From NCBI GenBank assembly GCA_002724925.1, contig PBQA01000037.1, forward strand, positions 113,846 through 177,845: a stretch of DNA of 64,000 nt, in the 5' to 3' direction. The translations under genes and the position numbers were made by a program. Within the stretch, counting starts at the first letter, position 1. Every line of letters begins with the position of its first letter. Below, one piece after another: positions 50,580 through 58,913 of the stretch. Source of the DNA: Oceanospirillaceae bacterium (GTDB lineage Bacteria; Pseudomonadota; Gammaproteobacteria; Pseudomonadales; Oceanobacteraceae). A model generated the notes under the pieces. The model was given only the letters and a program-made list of their open reading frames with translations. It made no database searches and was not told the origin of the DNA.

Positions 50580-50741
50580 ATGCTTATTTTGACCCGCCGT
50601 GTTGGTGAAACACTGATGGTTGGTGACGAAGTCACCGTGACCGTTCTGGGTGTTAAAGGAAATCAGGTACGAATTGGTGTTAATGCCCCTAAAGAAGTTG
50701 CAGTACACCGTGAGGAAATTTACCAGCGCATCCAGCGCTAG
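50580..50741 (+). CDS. csrA: Carbon storage regulator CsrA
   Basis: [52 protein letters not shown]; start moved from 50406. Confidence 0.96.
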   Translation: MLILTRRVGETLMVGDEVTVTVLGVKGNQVRIGVNAPKEVAVHREEIYQRIQR

Positions 50742-50841
50742 AAGGACGGTGGTGAACCTAGCGGTAACTACTAACGCCTTAATTTTCTTGAATTTTTCCT
50801 TTGAAAATTCTCTGAACGTGGTATGATGCGCGCCGTGATGT

Positions 50842-50931
50842 GGAGAGATGGCCGAGTGGCTGAAGGCGCGCCCCTGCTAAGGGCGTATAGGTTTACCCCT
50901 ATCGAGGGTTCGAATCCCTCTCTCTCCGCCA
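50842..50931 (+). tRNA. tRNA-Ser (GCT)
   Basis: GGAGAGA acceptor/TCTCTCC, anticodon loop CTGCTAA, long variable arm, encoded CCA. Confidence 0.95.
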
Positions 50932-51011
50932 CGTTCTTTCTGCTTCGGCAGAAGCGTATTTAAGTCGTTGACACCTATCTCAACAACCCTATAATACGCG
51001 CCCCACGATGC

Positions 51012-51088
51012 GCGCTCGTAGCTCAGCTGGATAGAGTACCTGGCTACGAACCAGGCGGTCGGAGGTTCGAATCCTCCCGAGCGCGCCA
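51012..51088 (+). tRNA. tRNA-Arg (ACG)
   Basis: GCGCTCG acceptor/CGAGCGC, anticodon loop CTACGAA, GGTTCGAATCC, encoded CCA. Confidence 0.96.
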
Positions 51089-51126
51089 TTCTTTCTTTGA
51101 ATGCTTATATCGTGATTTTCTGACGC

Positions 51127-51203
51127 GCGCTCGTAGCTCAGCTGGATAGAGTACCTGGCTACGAACCAGGCGGTCGGAGGTTCGAATCCTCCCGAGCGCG
51201 CCA
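51127..51203 (+). tRNA. tRNA-Arg (ACG), identical second copy
   Basis: Same 77-nt sequence as 51012..51088. Confidence 0.96.
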
Positions 51204-51213
51204 TTTCAGAAAC
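51191..51213 (+). repeat. 23-bp direct repeat, copy 1 (3' end of second tRNA-Arg plus flank)
   Basis: CCCGAGCGCGCCATTTCAGAAAC. Confidence 0.9.
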
Positions 51214-51270
51214 CTTCCCCCGAAGTACCAAAATTTCCCTGATTAATCCGCTCTACTCGAAGGCACTATT

Positions 51271-51392
51271 GCGCTCGGGATGGACGAGAACCTCTGATAG
51301 GTTCGGCTGATTGCCGGGAGCAATCAGGACCGCGTCAGCGCCCGAAGGGGCGAGGGCAGGACGCCCGAGAGTCCATCCTCCTTCCCGAGCGC
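51271..51392 (+). ncRNA. Candidate structured element (multi-hairpin closed by a 10-bp terminal stem)
   Basis: GCGCTCGGGA (51271-51280) pairs with TCCCGAGCGC (51383-51392); internal hairpins GAACCT/AGGTTC, CTGATTGC/GCAATCAG, CGCCC/GGGCG, GGGC/GCCC. Confidence 0.45.
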
Positions 51393-51406
51393 GCCATTTC
51401 AGAAAC
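51384..51406 (+). repeat. 23-bp direct repeat, copy 2 of tRNA-Arg 3' end
   Basis: CCCGAGCGCGCCATTTCAGAAAC, identical to 51191..51213. Confidence 0.9.
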
Positions 51407-51464
51407 TCTTCTTCGAAATATTTCCAGTTTCCGTTTTTACCATCGCTCTCGAAAGTACATTCAC

Positions 51465-51962
51465 TTATTCGCTATTCATCCAATGGATGAGTTCATCCGC
51501 CATGTCGGACGTGAAGCAGCTAATCCCATGTTGTTTTAACAGGGCTGTTGTGACGCCATCCCCTGTCGTTATGTTTCGGGAGTGGCTGCCATCGTATATC
51601 TCGCCAACCCCGCAGGATGGTGATCTTGCAGCAAGCAGTGCGCCGCGGCATTGATGGCGCTGCGCAGTGGCGAGCGTTTTTTCTGCGCCTGTGACAAACG
51701 CCTGGGTGACATCCTCGTTATGGTACGTCTGCACCTTTGCTATGCCTGCGAGTACGGCATCTCCGCCGCCGTTTTCTGCTTCTGCAGGCGGTCTAGGCGT
51801 TGGCAGGCCGCCTAATGTTTCAGGGCACACAGGAACAACACGTCCTTCTGCCATCCATTGGTCGAGCAGGATTTTCAGGTGCGAGACTTTATCTGCGTTG
51901 TTATCGCCGTCATAACGCAGTGGTTCACCCAGAAGACAGGCACTGACCAGTAGCTTCTTCAT
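51465..51962 (-). CDS. DUF523 family protein
   Basis: LLVSACLLGEPLRYDG...VVPVCPETLGGLPTPRPPAE...LAARSPSCG. Confidence 0.9.
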   Translation of the reverse strand: MKKLLVSACLLGEPLRYDGDNNADKVSHLKILLDQWMAEGRVVPVCPETLGGLPTPRPPAEAENGGGDAVLAGIAKVQTYHNEDVTQAFVTGAEKTLATAQRHQCRGALLAARSPSCGVGEIYDGSHSRNITTGDGVTTALLKQHGISCFTSDMADELIHWMNSE

Positions 51963-52741
51963 TGAGCTTTCCGCAGTAAGAAGTGCACGTACCGCCCAAG
52001 ACGCCGATGAGGTTCCTGAAGGCCGGTTTCGAGGTCTGAGCGATTGACTGCATCCTGACCGATACGTTCGCGGATTTTCTGGTGCATGTGATCATGAACG
52101 CAACGGATGCCGCGCCAGCGTATCAGTTCAAATCCAAGCCCCGTCATCGCTGACTCAATGTCATCCGGGTTCAGGGGGTGCTGAGGTGCATTGCCTTCTT
52201 TCCGTAAGCGCGGATTTGCTGATTCGGGGGCATGCGTCCGGCCATTCATAATCTGGCGCCACTGGTGGCCATGCAGGTTGTAAAACATCAGTGACAGCCA
52301 GCCGCTGGCTTTCACTTTACTGGCCAGCACGGGCAGAGCTTCAAAAGGATGCTCCAGCCACTCCAGAACCGCATGGTTAAGCACGATGTCGAATTGTCCG
52401 GGAAAGATCGAGTCAACGTCTTGCAGGCGCCCCGAGCGAGCCGTTAAGGGCTGACTCTCAGCGTCGAAGAGATCTTCGGCGAGCCGCAGCATCTCGTCAG
52501 AAATATCACACAGACTGATGTCACCACCTTGCCTAGCCAGAGAAAGGCTGAACTGTCCCTGGCCGCCGCCAATATCAAGAATCTGCTTACCTGCAATATC
52601 CACCTTGCAGTCGCTGAAGTCCTGCTCCAGCGCCATCAGGCGAAGCTGACCGCGTGGTGTGGCGTAGATGGTGCGGCTGAAACGTTCGGCAAGATCGTCA
52701 AAATTCCGATCTTTCTGGGTGTCTGAATTCTGTTCTTTCAT
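51959..52741 (-). CDS. cmoM: tRNA 5-carboxymethoxyuridine methyltransferase CmoM-like
   Basis: DRNFDDLAERFSRTIYATPRGQLRL; ILDIGGGQGQFSL; FDIVLNHAVLEWL. Confidence 0.85.
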   Translation of the reverse strand: MKEQNSDTQKDRNFDDLAERFSRTIYATPRGQLRLMALEQDFSDCKVDIAGKQILDIGGGQGQFSLSLARQGGDISLCDISDEMLRLAEDLFDAESQPLTARSGRLQDVDSIFPGQFDIVLNHAVLEWLEHPFEALPVLASKVKASGWLSLMFYNLHGHQWRQIMNGRTHAPESANPRLRKEGNAPQHPLNPDDIESAMTGLGFELIRWRGIRCVHDHMHQKIRERIGQDAVNRSDLETGLQEPHRRLGRYVHFLLRKAQ

Positions 52742-52858
52742 AGCTATCGTCCGGAGTGTCAGCAGATAATACCAGTAGCAGAGCAGAATTCTGTAGCTGG
52801 GCTACACTTAAGGTGTTTACCGCCTTTTAAATCAGCCGCAGGGAAGTGTTGTACCCGT

Positions 52859-53515
52859 ATGTCTCCAGAGGATATGTCCGTCGAGAAGCTCAGCTGCCCT
52901 GTGGGTGAATCCCATTGCGTTCTCTTTGATGAGGTGGCAACGCTTCGCAAACAGGTGGTCACGGACCCTCTTACCGGACTGTTTAACGTCCGCCATTTCC
53001 GTAAAAGTCTGGAGCACGAGCTGGAACGAACCCGTCGCACCGGAATGACGACCGCGCTGGTGATGGTTGATCTGGACCACTTTAAAAGTGTGAATGATAC
53101 CTGGGGGCATGAGGCGGGAAATCTGGTGCTCCAGACGGTTGCTCAACTGCTGCAGGATCAGACCCGCAAACTTGATATCTGTTGTCGTTATGGCGGCGAG
53201 GAGTTTGCGGTGATACTGCCTTCGACAGAGCTGATGCTGGCGCGTCAGGTCGCTGAACGTTGCCTGAATGCTTTGCGCAATACCTTGATCCCCCTTGAAT
53301 CCACCGATCTGCAGGTCACGGCAAGTATTGGTGTTGCCGTTGCGGATAACAGTTCCCAGACTTCTGATCGCCTGATCGAGGATGCCGATGAATGCATGTA
53401 TGACGCGAAAAAGGGTGGTCGCAATCAGGTCGTGAGTAAACGCCCGCAACCATCCCAAAGTGCCGTCAGTATTGACGAGCGGGATGCCCTGCGCGGCTTG
53501 TTTGGCGACGATTAA
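52859..53515 (+). CDS. GGDEF diguanylate cyclase
   Basis: DPLTGLFNVRHF...RYGGEEFAVILP; RKLD I-site five residues before GGEEF. Confidence 0.93.
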   Translation: MSPEDMSVEKLSCPVGESHCVLFDEVATLRKQVVTDPLTGLFNVRHFRKSLEHELERTRRTGMTTALVMVDLDHFKSVNDTWGHEAGNLVLQTVAQLLQDQTRKLDICCRYGGEEFAVILPSTELMLARQVAERCLNALRNTLIPLESTDLQVTASIGVAVADNSSQTSDRLIEDADECMYDAKKGGRNQVVSKRPQPSQSAVSIDERDALRGLFGDD

Positions 53516-53519
53516 GCGT

Positions 53520-54536
53520 TCACACCTCACGCTTTCGGTATTGGGCAGGCGTCATGCTGTGCCACTTTTTAAATGCCCGGATAAAGGCCGCCGCCTCGGT
53601 GTAGCCTAACTTTCCTGCGATCACTTCGATGCTGTCTTCGGTGGTATCCAGTAAACGGCACGCTTTCTCGGAACGAACAGATTCGAGTAGCTGCTGAAAG
53701 GTTGTGCCTTCTTCTTTCAATTGCCGTCTGAAACTTCGTTCGCTGGTACTGAACGTATCGGCACATTCGTTGATCGACGGGTAGCCTTCCCGGAACATGC
53801 CAAGATATTTTTTAACCCGGTCACTGAGATTATTCGTTTCTGGCTGACGGCGCTGTTTCAGTAGTTCATCGCATTGTTGCCGATACAGACTGAGCGCTGT
53901 GGGGTTCGCGTTCGGTAGTGGTTGATCCAGCAGCGCAGCGTCAAAGACGAAGCGCGCAACGTCGGTTCCGAATTCTACCGGGCAGGCAAAGGTATCGCGG
54001 TAAAAGTCGGCTTCGAAAGGCTCTGGGTAGGGCACGGATATCAGCTTCTGCATTTTCTGCTGGCCGAGCATCGTTTGCATCATGCTCAGGAACTGAAAGG
54101 TGCCGGCGACATCGCGGTCTATAATAAAGCGGTGCAGCTCTTCGGGAACGTGGTACGGATGAAGCAGCAGTGCAGCCTCATCGCCGTTGACCTCAAAGTC
54201 GAGACGGCTGAACAGGTAGCTCAGTTCCTGATACCGGATTCCAAGTTCAATCCCCTCTTTTACCGTACTGCAGCTCATTAACATCATCGCGAAAGCACCG
54301 TACGCGGCAATACCGAAAGTGCTCGAAAGCTTCATTGCAGCCAGCGGATCATGACGCAGATCAACATAAAGGTCAGAAAGCACAGCCAGTTCATCGGCCT
54401 GTGAGATCACCGCTGAGGCATCAATCTGATCCGGATTGATTCCGTTGCGAGCCAGAGCTGGCGCAGGATCTATGCCATATTTCTTATGTATCTGTTCAGC
54501 GGTAAAGCTGAGTGCAAGTATCGATCTTAAGGTCAT
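53520..54536 (-). CDS. AraC-family transcriptional regulator
   Basis: N-terminal arabinose-binding-like domain; HTH INECADTFSTSERSFRRQLKEEGTTFQQLLESVRSEKA...LGYTEAAAFIRAFKKWHSMTPAQYRK; start likely MTLRSIL. Confidence 0.88.
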   Translation of the reverse strand: MTLRSILALSFTAEQIHKKYGIDPAPALARNGINPDQIDASAVISQADELAVLSDLYVDLRHDPLAAMKLSSTFGIAAYGAFAMMLMSCSTVKEGIELGIRYQELSYLFSRLDFEVNGDEAALLLHPYHVPEELHRFIIDRDVAGTFQFLSMMQTMLGQQKMQKLISVPYPEPFEADFYRDTFACPVEFGTDVARFVFDAALLDQPLPNANPTALSLYRQQCDELLKQRRQPETNNLSDRVKKYLGMFREGYPSINECADTFSTSERSFRRQLKEEGTTFQQLLESVRSEKACRLLDTTEDSIEVIAGKLGYTEAAAFIRAFKKWHSMTPAQYRKREV

Positions 54537-54637
54537 GGTGGCCGAAATTGTTAATTCGCAGGAAATTCCTGACATGGTTGAGCGCCGAATGCTCCGGCTA
54601 AAGTACACAACATAATAACGCGACGGAGCAGAAAACA

Positions 54638-56185
54638 ATGAAAGAAATGAACAGCACTCTGCCGAAGTATACAGACACAGTGATCATCGGCGCAGGCCTT
54701 GGCGGTCTGGCGATGGGCATTGGTATGCAGAAAAAAGGCCTTAACGATTACATCATTATCGAGAAGTCCACCGAAGTGGGTGGCACATGGCGCGATAATT
54801 CATACCCGGGTTGCGCCTGTGATGTTCAGTCGCACCTGTATTCATACTCTTTCACAAATAAGTCTGACTGGACCAAGCGCTACGCGCCATGGAACGAGAT
54901 TCAGCAATATATTCTCGATACTGTATCAGAATATAACGTGCGTCCGAATATCCGTTTCGGGCTGGAAGTGAACAGTGCTGAATTTGACGAAAAATCAGCG
55001 ATCTGGACGGTAGGCACTGCGGATGGTCAGACGGTTCAGTGTCGTTACTTTGTACTGGCAACAGGGCCTTTGCATGTTCCTCAGATTCCGAATATCCCAG
55101 GTCTGGATAAGTTTAAGGGCAAGGTCATGCACTCGGCGCAGTGGGACCACGACTATGATCTGAAAGGTAAAAAGGTAGCGTCGATAGGTACCGGTGGTAG
55201 TGCAATTCAGTACGTGCCTGAGATCGCTCCGGATGTAGAGCAGATTGATGTGTATCAGCGTACCGCGGCCTGGGTTATTCCTCGTGACGAGCGCCCATAC
55301 AGTGGTGTCAGTAAATGGGTATTTAAGAAATTTCCATCACTGCGTCGCCTGTATCGTTCGCGCCTGTACTTTACGAATGAAATGCGTGTCTGGCCGATTT
55401 TTAATCCAGCCATTGCTAAGGGCGTCGAGTTTTTCGCAAAACGCTTTATTAAACTGCAGGTTAAAGACCCTGAAGTGCGTGCGAAACTGACGCCGGATTA
55501 CACCATTGGCTGTAAGCGTATCCTGATTTCAAACAAGTGGTACAAAACGTTCAACCGTAAAAATGTTGATCTGGTTACAGATGGCATCAGCGAAATTCGT
55601 GAAAACAGTATCCTTGATAAAAATGGCGTCGAACGCGAGTGCGATACCATTATTCTGGGTACCGGCTTTATCGTTGATCCACGTGGATATATGAATAAAT
55701 TCAATCTGAAAGGCCTGCCAGGCCACGACATTCTGGAAGATTGGAAAGACGGTGCTGAAGCATATCTGGGCAATACCGTTACAGGTTATCCGAACATGTT
55801 TGAGCTGGTCGGACCAAACTCTGGTCTGGGTCACAACTCCATCATCTTTATGATTGAAGCGCAGGTTCACTACATTCTTGAATGCATGAAAGAAGCGAAG
55901 AATCGCGGCGTTGACTACCTGAACGTGAAAAAAACCGCGCAGGATCAGTTCAACGAAGAGATTCAGGAACGTATTAAAGGGTCAGTCTGGACGTCTGGCT
56001 GCTCCAGCTGGTATCAGCAGTCCGACGGTAAAAACTTTGTACTATGGCCGTATTCAACACTGGAGTTCTGGAAGCGTAACAAGAGCGTCGCAACGGCTCA
56101 CTATGATTGGGTAAAATTAGATGCGGCTACGAAAGGCAATAAGGTGACTGCTGCGAAAGCGAAAAAAGCAGAAGCGGTTGCCTGA
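54638..56185 (+). CDS. Flavin-containing monooxygenase of Baeyer-Villiger type
   Basis: GAGLGGLAMGIGM; GGTWRDNSYPGCACDV; FKGKVMHSAQWDHD matches FxGxxxHxxxW; second GxGGSA. Confidence 0.88.
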   Translation: MKEMNSTLPKYTDTVIIGAGLGGLAMGIGMQKKGLNDYIIIEKSTEVGGTWRDNSYPGCACDVQSHLYSYSFTNKSDWTKRYAPWNEIQQYILDTVSEYNVRPNIRFGLEVNSAEFDEKSAIWTVGTADGQTVQCRYFVLATGPLHVPQIPNIPGLDKFKGKVMHSAQWDHDYDLKGKKVASIGTGGSAIQYVPEIAPDVEQIDVYQRTAAWVIPRDERPYSGVSKWVFKKFPSLRRLYRSRLYFTNEMRVWPIFNPAIAKGVEFFAKRFIKLQVKDPEVRAKLTPDYTIGCKRILISNKWYKTFNRKNVDLVTDGISEIRENSILDKNGVERECDTIILGTGFIVDPRGYMNKFNLKGLPGHDILEDWKDGAEAYLGNTVTGYPNMFELVGPNSGLGHNSIIFMIEAQVHYILECMKEAKNRGVDYLNVKKTAQDQFNEEIQERIKGSVWTSGCSSWYQQSDGKNFVLWPYSTLEFWKRNKSVATAHYDWVKLDAATKGNKVTAAKAKKAEAVA

Positions 56186-56251
56186 TAAAAGTTAGTCATA
56201 CGGTAGGCGGGTCTTACAGACCGATCGAAGCCTGCTCTTTGCGGCGCTGAA

Positions 56252-57259
56252 TCAGCGCCGCTTTTTTATTTCTTCGAGAATTTCCTCACTCGGAATTCCA
56301 GGCGTTCGCCGACCTTCTTCGATATCTTTAATTAACTCAACAAGCGTCAAATTGGCAGGTGCTTGCAGCCCCAGTGCCTGAGCGGCTCTGACAACGGCGC
56401 CATTAATGTAGTCAATTTCGGTTGCTCGTTGGTTATTAAGGTCTTCCCACATTGATGATCGCGCCTGAGGGTCAATGGCGAGCATTGAGGAAGCGAGCTT
56501 CTTAAACCATGAGTCAGGTGCACGCAGAAGCAGAGGAATCCAACCGGCAGGCAGTTTGGTTAATTTCGGCAGCTTCAGCTGTTCTTGTTTGGTAACTTCT
56601 ATTAACTCGCTCATCGCCAGGCTGAGAATGGTCCGGTAACCGCGGGTTTCAAGCTCCTGCTTCAGTGGCAGGTTACTCACTGCGTTAATCGCATTATTGA
56701 GGTTCAGCTGCAATTTTGCCCACTGTAAGGCTTCGAAAGCGGAGGTCGTGTGTAGCCGGAACCCCATGTCATGAAAGGCGCTATCGAGTTGCTCAGCGAT
56801 GGCACTATCAATCAGCGATTCACAGTAGACATCGCCTTCGGTACCCCGGTGATAGCGGCAATTATCCAGAGGCGCAACATTGAAACCGACGATGCCGCGG
56901 ATGACCGGGCTCTTCAGCTGCCGCAGCATGTCGTCGCTGCCTATACCGTTCTGCAGGCTTACAATGGGCGTCGTCTCCGCCGCAAATGCCTGTAGTTGTT
57001 GAGCTGCTTCGTGGACCGCCAGACATTTTACCGTGAGCAGAATAAGATCTGCGGAGGCCAGAGCATCTGTCGAATCCGTGACTGTCAGGTTTGAATACTG
57101 GCAATATCTTTCCTGATAATCGCTCAGAGCCATGTGTCCAGCACGGTTGAATGCATTGATCAGTCGCTCACGACCAATCAGAGTAACTTCGTGGTGATTA
57201 CTTAATACTGCGCCAAGGTAACAACCGATTGCGCCTGCGCCCAGAACTGCAATTTTCAT
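56252..57259 (-). CDS. 2-dehydropantoate 2-reductase-like protein
   Basis: MKIAVLGAGAIGCYLGAVLS; SLQNGIGSDDML; start set to MKIAVLG. Confidence 0.85.
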   Translation of the reverse strand: MKIAVLGAGAIGCYLGAVLSNHHEVTLIGRERLINAFNRAGHMALSDYQERYCQYSNLTVTDSTDALASADLILLTVKCLAVHEAAQQLQAFAAETTPIVSLQNGIGSDDMLRQLKSPVIRGIVGFNVAPLDNCRYHRGTEGDVYCESLIDSAIAEQLDSAFHDMGFRLHTTSAFEALQWAKLQLNLNNAINAVSNLPLKQELETRGYRTILSLAMSELIEVTKQEQLKLPKLTKLPAGWIPLLLRAPDSWFKKLASSMLAIDPQARSSMWEDLNNQRATEIDYINGAVVRAAQALGLQAPANLTLVELIKDIEEGRRTPGIPSEEILEEIKKRR

Positions 57260-57717
57260 TAAGCCCCCCGTTTTGCGCGGGCCAGCCAACGGTCCAGCGA
57301 ATTGGCAAAGGTTTGCTTATCTTTGTCTGAAAACGCCGCAGGGCCGCCGCTCTGAACACCCGAAGAGCGTAGAGTTTCCATAAAGTCGCGCATCTGTAGC
57401 TTCTGACGTATCGTCTGAGGGTTGTAGGTCTCGCCTCTGTTATTGATGACGTCGACCTTATTCTCCATGACCTCGGCAGCCAGCGGGATGTCCTGGGTAA
57501 TCAGCAGGTCACCCGCGACGGCTTCTTGAGCGATGTAGTTATCTGCCACATCAAAGCCTGGCTCCACTTGATGTGACGTGATGCACGGGTGCGGTGTCAC
57601 CGGAACCCGGTGGTTGGCGACAAAGCGAGTTGTCATTTCAGTGCGGATGGCCGCCTTGCAGATAATCTCGCGTATGGCCTTTGGCGTGGCGTCAGCATCG
57701 ACCCAGATTGTTGGCAT
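57259..57717 (-). CDS. YaiI/YqxD family (DUF188) protein
   Basis: IWVDADATPKAIREIICKAA...GDLLITQDIPLAAEV. Confidence 0.93.
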   Translation of the reverse strand: MPTIWVDADATPKAIREIICKAAIRTEMTTRFVANHRVPVTPHPCITSHQVEPGFDVADNYIAQEAVAGDLLITQDIPLAAEVMENKVDVINNRGETYNPQTIRQKLQMRDFMETLRSSGVQSGGPAAFSDKDKQTFANSLDRWLARAKRGA

Positions 57718-57880
57718 AGTTGATCAGCCTGTTAGTTATTTGCCTGTCATTATGGCTTAAACCGGTATTTTTTTTCACCGGAGATTGTTTGCTTTCCACC
57801 TGTTGCCGGTGCTCGTCTCGGGCGACTATAAATAAAACACAACAACAGATGACATAAACCTGTTCTGACAGGAGGACACT

Positions 57881-58750
57881 ATGACAGCAACTGCAGATCA
57901 TCCGGCCATCAAGCCGCGGCATATGTCGATGCCATTCGAGCAATTGGATACGCCTTATTTCTTCGACAATAACGCATTACTTTCTGCATTTTTCGCCGCA
58001 TTGTCGTCCACCTTCCCGGCGGGCGAAGGTGAATTTATCGCATCTGTTCGACAGTACCGCGACAAAATTAAAAGCCCGAAGCTGAAAGAAGAGATTCGTG
58101 GCTTTATCGGTCAGGAAGGTCATCATAGCCGTCAGCATGAGCGTGCCAACGAGACGCTTCGTGATCTTGGCTTCGATGCGGTTGCTTTGGATCAGGATCT
58201 GGCGAACTACATTCAGAAGCACGTCGTGAACCGTTCAGATAAGTTCCGCCTCGCCATGACTGTGTGCATGGAGCACCTGACTGCTATTTTGGCAGAGCAC
58301 CTGCTGACTTACCCAGAGACGCTGGAGAATCTGGCACCATCGGTTCAGGACCTGCTCTACTGGCACGCGGTTGAAGAGATTGAGCACAAGTCTGTCGCCT
58401 TTGACACCTTCATGAGCATCGAAGGTGATCAGAAATATCTGCGCTGGTGTCAGGTCTACGCGACCTTGTTCTTCTTCCATCGCATTGGCTGGTACACCAT
58501 CAAACTCTTGTGGTGGCAGCGTAAGATGCCGTCCTGGAAAGAGTTCAAAGGTTTCTGGCGCTTTATGACTGGTAAGAAGGGGATGTTCACGGGTGTCACC
58601 AAGAACTACCTGGACTGGTTCAAGAAAGGCTTCCACCCTTGGGATCACGACAACATGGATCTGATCGAACGCTGGAAGACGGAGTTCTACCGCGAAGATC
58701 AGGACATGAAACTGCAGAAAGAAAAAGACAAGCTGAAAGCGGCCAGTTAA
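57881..58750 (+). CDS. PF10118 family protein, copy 4 (divergent)
   Basis: FIGQEGHHSRQH; CMEHLTAILAEHLL; WHAVEEIEHKSVAFD; GFHPWDHD. Confidence 0.83.
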   Translation: MTATADHPAIKPRHMSMPFEQLDTPYFFDNNALLSAFFAALSSTFPAGEGEFIASVRQYRDKIKSPKLKEEIRGFIGQEGHHSRQHERANETLRDLGFDAVALDQDLANYIQKHVVNRSDKFRLAMTVCMEHLTAILAEHLLTYPETLENLAPSVQDLLYWHAVEEIEHKSVAFDTFMSIEGDQKYLRWCQVYATLFFFHRIGWYTIKLLWWQRKMPSWKEFKGFWRFMTGKKGMFTGVTKNYLDWFKKGFHPWDHDNMDLIERWKTEFYREDQDMKLQKEKDKLKAAS

Positions 58751-58776
58751 TTGACCAAACTTGAAGCTTAGTCACA

Positions 58777-58805
58777 TAAAGGCCGCCGACGAGCGGCCTT
58801 TTTTA
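58777..58805 (+). terminator. Rho-independent terminator
   Basis: AAAGGCCGC-cgacga-GCGGCCTTTTTT. Confidence 0.75.
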
Positions 58806-58913
58806 TGGTCAGCTACACCCTGACCTCTATATTTGGACACAAACCACCTTGTCATTCGTAAATGACCTACCTATCGTAACAGGCACAAGAATAAACACCT
58901 CTGGAGAACCCCT

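Noticed and set aside
50877-51231. Minus-strand ORFs encoding ARSGGFEPPTAWFVARYSIQLSYERAS
   Set aside because: Well-known spurious translation of the antisense strand of tRNA genes; these bases are tRNA-Ser and tRNA-Arg.
51191-51406. Integrated prophage or genomic island bounded by the 23-bp repeats
   Set aside because: Only 193 bp separate the repeats and no integrase is present, so at most a remnant; the structured-element reading is preferred.
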